DNA from: an uncultured Collinsella sp.
GTDB taxonomy: Bacteria > Actinomycetota > Coriobacteriia > Coriobacteriales > Coriobacteriaceae
Direction of reading: 5' to 3'
DNA: 5,962 nucleotides
Assembly (NCBI GenBank): GCA_902475475.1
Contig: CABRZY010000114.1
Span: forward strand, 1-5,962
Shown here: positions 1 to 4,925 of the stretch, piece after piece
How positions within the stretch are numbered: position 1 is the first letter of the stretch
Layout: each line of letters starts with the position of its first letter
The notes under the pieces: model-generated
What the model was told of the DNA's origin: nothing
Seen by the model: the letters and a program-made list of their open reading frames with translations, nothing else
Databases searched by the model: none
Position numbers and translations under genes: made by a program

Positions 1-822
1 GGCAGCTTCTTCTTCCTGGGCCCCACTGGCGTGGGCAAGACCGAGCTCGCAAAGGCGCTTGCCGAGTGCCTGTTCGATGACGAGCGCGCGCTCGTGCGTA
101 TCGACATGTCCGAGTATATGGAGAAGTTCAGCGTCCAGCGTCTGATTGGTGCGCCCCCGGGATACGTGGGCTACGACGAGGGCGGTCAGCTCACCGAGGC
201 CGTGCGCCGTCGTCCGTACTCTGTGATCTTGCTCGACGAGATGGAGAAGGCTCATCCGGATGTCTTTAACGTGCTGTTGCAGGTGCTTGATGACGGCCGC
301 CTGACCGATGGCCAGGGTCGCCAGGTGTCCTTCAAGAACACGATCATCATCATGACGTCTAACGTGGGCTCCAAGGCTATCGCTGAGCTTTCCGGCAAGG
401 ACGAGGAGGAGATGCGCCATCAGGTCGACGCGGCCATGGCTCAGACCTTCCGCCCCGAGTTCCTCAACCGTATCGACGATATCGTGGTGTTCCATCCGCT
501 CGGCATGGCGCAGATCGAGAAGATCGTCGACATCCAGCTCGCCGACGTCCGCGCGCGTCTGGCCAAGGAGCGCATGACGCTTGCCATCACCCCGGCGGCC
601 AAGCAGATGCTCGCCGTGGGCGGCTTGGACCCGGTCTTTGGCGCCCGTCCGCTCAAGCGTCTGGTTCAGCGCGAGGTCGTGGATGCCATCGCCGCCGCTA
701 TCATCGATGGCACGGTGCGTGAGGGCGATCAGGTGACGGTCGATGTCGACAAGGACGGCGGCTTTACCGTCGTGTGCGACAACACGCCGGCGGCCACCTA
801 CGAGGTCCCCGACGCCGAGTAG
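1..822 (+). CDS. clpB: ATP-dependent protein disaggregase ClpB, C-terminal part (5' end outside window)
   Basis: ClpB is a cytoplasmic hexameric Hsp100 ATPase that pulls proteins out of aggregates together with DnaK/DnaJ/GrpE. The frame is open from base 1, so the visible 273 residues are only the second AAA+ module and C-terminal domain of a protein that is usually about 860 residues long. Visible residues, numbered from base 1: Walker A GPTGVGKT at 7-14, pore-loop GYVG at 54-57, Walker B VILLDE at 75-80, the arginine-finger region FLNRID with R157, and sensor-2 GARPLKR at 214-220. The stretch NVLLQVLDDGRLTDGQGR-like after Walker B favours ClpB over ClpC, which usually has ILEDGRLTDSQGR. EKFSVQRLIG differs slightly from the common EKHSVSRLIG. 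The protein ends in a short acidic tail (DNTPAATYEVPDAE). A strong terminator follows 44 bases after the stop. Stress regulation is usual for the family, but the promoter lies outside the window. Confidence 0.95.
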   Translation, partial: GSFFFLGPTGVGKTELAKALAECLFDDERALVRIDMSEYMEKFSVQRLIGAPPGYVGYDEGGQLTEAVRRRPYSVILLDEMEKAHPDVFNVLLQVLDDGRLTDGQGRQVSFKNTIIIMTSNVGSKAIAELSGKDEEEMRHQVDAAMAQTFRPEFLNRIDDIVVFHPLGMAQIEKIVDIQLADVRARLAKERMTLAITPAAKQMLAVGGLDPVFGARPLKRLVQREVVDAIAAAIIDGTVREGDQVTVDVDKDGGFTVVCDNTPAATYEVPDAE

Positions 823-866
823 GTTTTGGGCCATGCCTTAAAATCTGCCAGCCGTCTCTAAACGCC

Positions 867-903
867 AAGGGCGGCGGATCCAATTGGGTCCGCCGCCCTT
901 TTT
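867..903 (+). terminator. Intrinsic terminator after clpB
   Basis: Perfect 12-bp inverted repeat: AAGGGCGGCGGA at 867-878 and its complement at 889-900. The 10-base loop can extend the stem by further pairs around AATT. A T-run at 899-903 follows. It lies 44 bases after the clpB stop and ends clpB transcription. On the minus strand the hairpin is not followed by a T-run, so it appears one-directional. Confidence 0.92.
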
Positions 904-939
904 CGTGCGACAATCGATAATGTTGAACGGATGCGATGC

Positions 940-945
940 AAGGAG
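940..945 (+). promoter_or_regulatory. Ribosome binding site that decides the start of the small ORF
   Basis: AAGGAG at 940-945. Three in-frame ATGs are available (936, 948, 954). The 936 ATG lies upstream of this motif and the 948 ATG is only 2 bases after it, whereas 954 is 8 bases after it. This makes 954 the best start. GATAAT at 916-921 could be a -10 element, but no matching -35 is seen, and the expected place lies inside the clpB terminator. Confidence 0.6.
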
Positions 946-953
946 CTATGCAG

Positions 954-1148
954 ATGAAAGACGAGATCAAGACAAGTGCGCCGGCGACCGATGCCGCACC
1001 CGCCGCACCCAAGCCTGTGCCTAAGCCGGCACCCAAGCCGCGCGACCCCTACATCCGTGCCGAGAACGAGGACGACGACGGCTACGATCCCTACAGCGAT
1101 CGCCGCCCCGAGCGCGAGCCAATGTTCGAAGCCGACCCCTGGCGCTGA
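954..1148 (+). CDS. Small proline/lysine- and acid-rich hypothetical protein (64 aa)
   Basis: I do not recognise a family. From the ATG at 954 it is 64 residues: a short N-terminus (MKDEIKTSAPATD), an Ala/Pro/Lys stretch with repeated PKP units (about 12-29), then an acidic and tyrosine-containing part (EDDDGYDPYSD), and a charged tail ending FEADPWR. There is no signal peptide, transmembrane segment or cysteine, and the composition suggests a largely disordered protein. Support for it being real: a good AAGGAG ribosome binding site 8 bases before the ATG, a high-GC third-position bias like the neighbouring genes, and an autonomous position after the clpB terminator. The upstream ATG at 936 would give 70 residues but lacks a ribosome binding site. 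An overlapping + frame at 976-1188 has no such signal and is probably a shadow. Function is unknown. Confidence 0.6.
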   Translation: MKDEIKTSAPATDAAPAAPKPVPKPAPKPRDPYIRAENEDDDGYDPYSDRRPEREPMFEADPWR

Positions 1149-1150
1149 GT

Positions 1151-1174
1151 GCCACCAAAAAGGCCACCAAAAAG
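1151..1174. repeat. Two perfect tandem copies of a 12-bp unit
   Basis: GCCACCAAAAAG occurs at 1151-1162 and again at 1163-1174, directly after the small ORF stop. The last G of the second copy is also the first base of the long palindrome. On the minus strand each copy gives a T5 run, so the duplication doubles the U-tract downstream of the hairpin. Confidence 0.85.
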
Positions 1175-1238
1175 TTGCGGTGAAATAGGGACTGTTTTGC
1201 GGTTTGACCAGCAAAAACAATCCCTATTTCACCGCAAC
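1169..1238 (-). terminator. Long palindrome acting as intrinsic terminator of the minus-strand gene; possible dispersed repeat
   Basis: A 25-bp inverted repeat: left arm 1174-1198 begins GTTGCGGTGAAATAGGGA, right arm 1214-1238 ends TCCCTATTTCACCGCAAC. The only mismatch is C1192 against A1220. The 15-base centre (1199-1213) can fold further through GC/GC and GGT/ACC pairs. Read on the minus strand, the hairpin is followed at once by TTTTT (complement of A1169-A1173), with a second T5 12 bases later, so it fits a terminator 28 bases after the stop of the 498-residue gene. On the + strand no T-run follows. The stem is longer than a terminator needs. From memory, very similar palindromes recur between genes in Collinsella, which would make it a dispersed element as well; that part is inference. 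Confidence 0.75.
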
Positions 1239-1265
1239 TGCGTTGGGCGGCTGTCTTCGGGCCGG

Positions 1266-2762
1266 CTAGTCCTGGGCTTTGATACTTGGCAGCAGGATCT
1301 GCGCGAGGTAGTCGGTCTCGAGTTTGGTGGCGGCGTCTGCGTTGCCGTCTTTGCCAATCAGGTCGTTCTTGATCTGGCTATACGTATAGCGGTTGCCGGT
1401 CGTCAGCTCGACAAGCTCAATGGCCGTGTCCATGGGGTAGGTCGACACGGGATTCTGGGTGCGCCCGTTGATAGTCTGGGGCACCACGTACGGATAGACG
1501 GGGCCGCTGGCATAGACGGTATAACCGTTGCCCAGGCTGACCGTGCCCAAAACCGTATCGCCGTCATCGGGCGTAAAGGTCTCGCCCTCGCGCACCGCGA
1601 CGAGCGTCACGAGCGGCGTATTGGTGTCGTCGTCCAGATAGATGCATAGCGTGCTTCCGTTTTGCCAAGTTGCGACCTTGCCGTACCACTCGACGGGAAT
1701 ATCGAGCTGGTAGAGGTCGGTTGCCTTGTGGCGAGCGTCAGCATCACGGGACGCCTGTGCCTTTTGCGCGCTCACGGCATTGACGGCGGCGTCGCGCCGC
1801 GCGGTTGCTGCCTGCTGGAGCACTTTGGCAGCCGCGGCGGAGCTCGCACCGCCCTCCTCGGCATACTTGGCGGCGGCATCGATCTGGTCGTCAGTCACCG
1901 TGTCGGCTGAGGGCACCTTAAGCTTAAAGGTGGCTTGAGCGCGCAGATCCTGCCCGTCATTCTTGACCGTAACCTGAGCCTTGGTGGTCGGGACGGTATA
2001 GATGGTGCCGTCGGCCGCGATGGGGGAGGCAGCGATGGAGAGCGTGTAATCGCCGGGCAGTAGTTTGATGCCGCGGCCGTGCTCGTCAACATAGAGCGTT
2101 TCGCTCACGGAGGAGCCGTCAGAATCCTGACCGCTCACCTGTACGGGAATCTTGGAGCCAGTGGAACAGTCGAGGCCCGCGGCATGCACGCCAATCTGCA
2201 CCGACATCATCGTGTGGGCATTGGCGGCGACAGCGGCAGCCTGCTCTTGCTGATATCCGTTCCAGGCAGCATAGCCTGCACCGCCGGCGACGAGCGCGAC
2301 GGCCACGACACCGGCGACCATCAGATTGCGGCGCTTGGGCGACATCTTGCGATGGCGGACCTCGGCCTCGCGTGCCGAGGGAACGGACGGCAGGGGTATA
2401 TCGCCCATGGCGATGGTCTCGTCCACGGCTGGTGCGGAACCCAGGCCAGGAAGCTCGCGAGTCAGCGAATCCTCGGCCGGCAAGCTGTCGAGCAAGACGG
2501 TTTCCTCGCCCGTGTCGGATTCGGGCTGGTTGCCGGCCTCGCTTTCGGTGCCTTCGTGATCTGCCTCATCCTCGGCAGGCTCAACGTCGCCTGCATCCTG
2601 ATCATCGGATTGCGCCTCGGTTTCCGGCTCATCCTGCACATCAACGCCCGAATCGTCAAACGCAATCTCATCGAGTGAAATCCGGTCTAAGCTCTCCAAG
2701 GCCTCAGCGCAAGCTTCTGCATCTTGGGCCGCATCCTCTTGGCCCATCGTCTCATCATTCAT
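1266..2762 (-). CDS. Single-pass membrane protein with acidic cytoplasmic N-terminus and exported beta-rich domains (498 aa), function unknown
   Basis: I cannot assign a named family. Residues 1-130 are strongly acidic and low in complexity (many E, D, A), so probably disordered. A basic patch RHRKMSPKRR (136-145) precedes one transmembrane helix at about 147-167. The charge pattern predicts the N-terminus inside and the C-terminus outside. Outside follow a beta-rich segment at about 186-282 containing LLPGDYTLSI, similar in feel to carboxypeptidase-regulatory/Cna-B-type folds; an Ala-rich, probably helical linker (286-348); and a C-terminal domain (349-498) beginning YQLDIPVEWYGKV. There is no LPXTG-type sorting signal, catalytic motif or lipobox. 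The start at 2762 has GGGGGA a few bases upstream; a second ATG (codon 6) is possible. It is a lone gene ending at the hairpin at 1169-1238. A cell-surface or envelope-sensing role is possible but not shown. Confidence 0.85.
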   Translation of the reverse strand: MNDETMGQEDAAQDAEACAEALESLDRISLDEIAFDDSGVDVQDEPETEAQSDDQDAGDVEPAEDEADHEGTESEAGNQPESDTGEETVLLDSLPAEDSLTRELPGLGSAPAVDETIAMGDIPLPSVPSAREAEVRHRKMSPKRRNLMVAGVVAVALVAGGAGYAAWNGYQQEQAAAVAANAHTMMSVQIGVHAAGLDCSTGSKIPVQVSGQDSDGSSVSETLYVDEHGRGIKLLPGDYTLSIAASPIAADGTIYTVPTTKAQVTVKNDGQDLRAQATFKLKVPSADTVTDDQIDAAAKYAEEGGASSAAAAKVLQQAATARRDAAVNAVSAQKAQASRDADARHKATDLYQLDIPVEWYGKVATWQNGSTLCIYLDDDTNTPLVTLVAVREGETFTPDDGDTVLGTVSLGNGYTVYASGPVYPYVVPQTINGRTQNPVSTYPMDTAIELVELTTGNRYTYSQIKNDLIGKDGNADAATKLETDYLAQILLPSIKAQD

Positions 2763-2893
2763 ACATCCCCCAAGCTCAATATCGGGACAACAATGTACCC
2801 AAAAACAGAGTCATATAGAGCTGTCAGGCGATTGGAAATCTGATTTTATCTGTGCGAGAGGTTTTGAATATGTGCGTGGATGCGCGTAACAAC

Positions 2894-2933
2894 AAAAAGC
2901 CCCCGGAAAGCGGACAAATCGCTTTCCGGGGGC
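2894..2933 (-). terminator. Intrinsic terminator of the TetR/membrane-protein operon
   Basis: Perfect 14-bp stem, GCCCCCGGAAAGCG at 2899-2912 and its complement at 2920-2933, with a 7-base loop (2913-2919). Read on the minus strand it is followed directly by TTTTT (complement of A2894-A2898). It lies about 70 bases after the stop of the polytopic membrane protein. The + strand reading has no T-run. Confidence 0.93.
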
Positions 2934-3003
2934 ATGCAATACGTTGCATTGCGCGGAGTCGGCCAGGCGGCTTCACATTCAAGCGACGTTTGCGTCAGGC
3001 GCG

Positions 3004-4011
3004 TTACTCGGCGTGAGCGTAATCAACCTTGGCGCGGCGAGCGGTAGCCTTCTCCCAATCGCTGGTGCCCTCAAAGACATCCTGCTTGTAGGGATTGCGA
3101 CCGAGCTTCTTGGCGCGGTAGGCGATGTAGATGATCGCGGCGACGTTGGCGACCAGTGCGGCGATCGAGACCGCGGTAGCGGCGCCGGGGTCGAGCGTGG
3201 AGTGGGTCACAAAGATGGACTCCTCCTGGAAGTACGGGAACACCTGGGCAAACATGCACCAAATGGCCAGCGTAAAGGCGCGGTTCTGGATCCAGCCGCC
3301 CTTGTTCCAGATAAAGGCGGCGACGGTGGGCGCCAGCAGCAGCGCAAAGCCGCAGAACCAGGAGTGGGTGGGCAGGCAGTTGTAGGTGTAGCAGAAGTTC
3401 CAGATATCGTAGGCGATGATGTAGACCCAGGTCATATCGGGCCACAGCATATCGGTCTGATCCTCGGAGGCGTAGACGCTCCACCAACCGGTCATGCAGA
3501 AGATGTTGATGATACCGGCGATGCCGTTGAACACGTTGTTCCAGCCGGCCAGCTGCGTAGCACCTTCGGAGGTGACCCAGGTGGACTCGCCCAGGACAAA
3601 GAAGTGATAGGCGCTCTCGAAGTCGGATACGACGGCGATCATGATGTTGATGGCGACGATCACAAACGGCCATGCGCGGAACCAATGCGCCTTGCCGATC
3701 TTTCCCCACTGGTACTTAATGGCAATGAAGCCCCAGCAACCGGCGAGCGCCGCGTATACCTTGGCGTAGTGGAACCAGCTGTTCTGGTACACATGGGTGG
3801 GGTTGGTGAGCGCCCACTCGGCGCCCTGCGAAACGCCCACGGCGATGGCGACGCAGTAGATGGTCATGGCCAGCGGAGCCACGCCAAAGATGATTGCCGC
3901 GCCGAGCTTGGTGCGGCGGCCGACCTCGTTGAGCACGATCAGGCCGATAAAGACCATGGCCCAGCCGGCCCAGTGGATAAGGGTATCGCTACCCCAAACA
4001 TCGAACAGCAT
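3004..4011 (-). CDS. Tryptophan-rich polytopic membrane protein, DUF5692-like (335 aa)
   Basis: An integral membrane protein of unknown function with about nine hydrophobic segments, at roughly residues 12-29, 37-60, 83-100, 112-129, 155-180, 195-213, 216-235, 245-263 and 277-298. The tail is short, charged and probably cytoplasmic (RAKKLGRNPYK and beyond). From memory the opening (MLFDVWGSDTLIHWAGW, then LNEVGRRTKLG) matches the uncharacterised family DUF5692; no search was run. It is very rich in tryptophan (21 of 335 residues), and polar or charged residues such as Asp130, Glu132, His136 and Asp202 lie in or near membrane segments, so a transporter or a membrane redox/sensor role could fit. 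The start is fixed by GAAAGGAG 6 bases upstream. It follows the TetR gene by 63 bases on the same strand, with no terminator between, so the two probably form one transcript ending at 2894. Confidence 0.88.
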   Translation of the reverse strand: MLFDVWGSDTLIHWAGWAMVFIGLIVLNEVGRRTKLGAAIIFGVAPLAMTIYCVAIAVGVSQGAEWALTNPTHVYQNSWFHYAKVYAALAGCWGFIAIKYQWGKIGKAHWFRAWPFVIVAINIMIAVVSDFESAYHFFVLGESTWVTSEGATQLAGWNNVFNGIAGIINIFCMTGWWSVYASEDQTDMLWPDMTWVYIIAYDIWNFCYTYNCLPTHSWFCGFALLLAPTVAAFIWNKGGWIQNRAFTLAIWCMFAQVFPYFQEESIFVTHSTLDPGAATAVSIAALVANVAAIIYIAYRAKKLGRNPYKQDVFEGTSDWEKATARRAKVDYAHAE

Positions 4012-4017
4012 GCTGCT

Positions 4018-4025
4018 CTCCTTTC
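4018..4025 (-). promoter_or_regulatory. Ribosome binding site of the DUF5692-like gene
   Basis: On the minus strand GAAAGGAG (complement of 4018-4025) stands 6 bases before the ATG at 4011. This is a near-ideal Shine-Dalgarno and confirms that start. The perfect 10-bp palindrome TTTGGCCAAA at 4060-4069, also in this 63-bp spacer, has no assigned role. Confidence 0.8.
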
Positions 4026-4074
4026 ACACGCCCGCGGCCCCTCTTCTGATCGCGGACAGTTTGGCCAAATGTCG

Positions 4075-4737
4075 TCAGTTCTGGGGCTTGCGCTCCGGAT
4101 ACTTGGCGGTATAGCCCTCGATGTGGAGTGTCGAGGCGATGATTTCCTTGACCGTCTCGTCGGGCACATCGGGGTGCGTGCGGATGTACATCAAAAGACC
4201 CATGATGAGGGTGTAGAACGTCTCGTAGACATGGTCGATGCGTAGCTCATGATGGGCGACAAAATCCACCACGGTGGTGTCGCAGATATACTGCGCCACG
4301 CGCTGGACCACGTTGTGCAAAAAGCCGCCGTAGAGCGCGCCGCTGCTCGAGGTGAGCGTGCTCGGCAGCTCGTGGCCGCTGGCGACCAGGCGCTTAAAGA
4401 GCGGGGCGACGGTGTCGAGCGCGCCCTCGATATCGCCGACGGTGCGGTCGGCGTTCCACTGCTCGAGCTCGGAGATAAAACCGTCGATTGCCTCGTCCAT
4501 GACGGCGGTGACGGCGGCGTCCATGTCGGCGAAGTAGTGGTAGAACAATGAACGCGTGCAGCCGGCTCGCTTGGTCACGGCCGATACCGATAGGTGGGAC
4601 ACTCCCAGCTCGGAGCTTACGGTGCGCACGGCATCGAGGATCTTGCGACGGCGTTCGTCGCCCGTCAGGCGCTTTGCCGCGCTATCGGATGCGGGGACGG
4701 CATCGACCACAGAGGTACCTGCTGTGTTGTTGCCCAT
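4075..4737 (-). CDS. TetR/AcrR-family transcriptional regulator (220 aa)
   Basis: A dimeric DNA-binding regulator, usually a repressor released by a small ligand. The first 25 or so residues are a loose extension (MGNNTAGTSVVDAVPASDSA). The TetR DNA-binding domain follows: RRKILDAVRTVSSELGVSHL (31-50) and the helix-turn-helix VSAVTKRAGCTRSLFYHYFADMD (51-73), with the family-typical LFYHYF recognition helix. Residues 80-220 form the helical ligand-binding and dimerisation part, which varies among TetR proteins and does not reveal the ligand. A modest AAAGG ribosome binding site lies before the ATG at 4737. The gene is first in a minus-strand operon with the DUF5692-like gene and divergent from the Fe-S oxidoreductase. 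Two inverted repeats in the shared spacer are likely its operators, which suggests control of both directions including itself. Confidence 0.93.
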   Translation of the reverse strand: MGNNTAGTSVVDAVPASDSAAKRLTGDERRRKILDAVRTVSSELGVSHLSVSAVTKRAGCTRSLFYHYFADMDAAVTAVMDEAIDGFISELEQWNADRTVGDIEGALDTVAPLFKRLVASGHELPSTLTSSSGALYGGFLHNVVQRVAQYICDTTVVDFVAHHELRIDHVYETFYTLIMGLLMYIRTHPDVPDETVKEIIASTLHIEGYTAKYPERKPQN

Positions 4738-4790
4738 GTTTTGACGCCTTTCATCCTCTTTTGCCTGACCGTTCGCCTAACAGTCTTGAA

Positions 4791-4815
4791 TATTGTTGAC
4801 GGTTCGTCAATACTA
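4791..4815. promoter_or_regulatory. Predicted TetR operator 1 (TTGAC-N5-GTCAA)
   Basis: TTGAC at 4796-4800 and GTCAA at 4806-4810 flank the spacer GGTTC. Extended half-sites TATTGTTGAC and (reverse complement of the right side) TAGTATTGAC agree at 8 of 10 positions. Centre at 4803. A weak + strand promoter may overlap: TTGAAT at 4786-4791 and TACTAT at 4811-4816, but the 19-base spacing is long and this is low confidence. Assignment to the neighbouring TetR protein is inferred from position and symmetry. Confidence 0.65.
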
Positions 4816-4838
4816 TTTTTGACACAATGTCAACAATG
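4814..4838. promoter_or_regulatory. Predicted TetR operator 2 (TTGAC-N5-GTCAA)
   Basis: TTGAC at 4819-4823 and GTCAA at 4829-4833 flank the spacer ACAAT. Half-sites TATTTTTGAC and CATTGTTGAC (right side, reverse complement) agree at 8 of 10 positions and share the TATTNTTGAC pattern with operator 1. Centre at 4826, 23 bp from operator 1, close to two helical turns, so two dimers could bind on nearly the same face. Each arm also contains a TTGACA-like hexamer, so overlap with -35 elements is possible, but no good -10 at 16-18 bases was found. Confidence 0.65.
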
Positions 4839-4912
4839 GCGGGTGAACGGCATGGGGCATGCCCGGCCTGCAAAAAAAGAGGGGCGCTGCGGCCTCGTCG
4901 GGCTGCGGCAAG

Positions 4913-4920
4913 AGAAGGGA
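4913..4920 (+). promoter_or_regulatory. Ribosome binding site of the Fe-S oxidoreductase gene
   Basis: AGAAGGGA at 4913-4920 lies 5 bases before the ATG at 4926 and supports that start. The rest of the leader (4839-4912) is GC-rich, with an A7 run at 4872-4878, a short palindrome GGGCATGCCC near 4855-4864 and two copies of GCTGCGGC (4886 and 4902). No riboswitch is recognised. Confidence 0.7.
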
Positions 4921-4925
4921 CAACC

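Noticed and set aside
1..822. ClpC or ClpA instead of ClpB
   Set aside because: The residues around the pore loop and after Walker B (VLLQVLDDGRLTDGQGR-type) and the C-terminal part fit ClpB better. The N-terminal and middle domains that would settle it are outside the window.
976..1188. Alternative + frame overlapping the small ORF
   Set aside because: It has no ribosome binding site, has a His/Pro/Ser/Thr-rich shadow composition, and runs into the palindrome.
1151..1238. CRISPR array or insertion-sequence end
   Set aside because: There are only two contiguous 12-bp copies without spacers, and no transposase or cas gene nearby. The palindrome is a hairpin rather than terminal repeats around a gene.
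2079..2678. 199-residue + strand frame, with others at 1149-1649, 2326-2559 and 2372-2818
   Set aside because: All overlap the 498-residue minus-strand gene or the palindrome in other frames, with no ribosome binding site or recognisable domain.
2763..2893. Promoter for the 498-residue gene (TATATG or TAAAAT on the minus strand)
   Set aside because: Several AT-rich -10-like hexamers exist, but none has a reasonable -35 at 16-18 bases, so no site is called.
4060..4069. Palindrome TTTGGCCAAA between the TetR and DUF5692-like genes
   Set aside because: Perfect but only 10 bp, does not match the TTGAC/GTCAA sites, and is easily explained by chance.
2944..4245. 433-residue + strand open frame
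   Set aside because: It lies antisense to the DUF5692-like gene and part of the TetR gene, which both have family features and ribosome binding sites. It has the Gly/Asp/His/Val-rich composition typical of a shadow in high-GC DNA.
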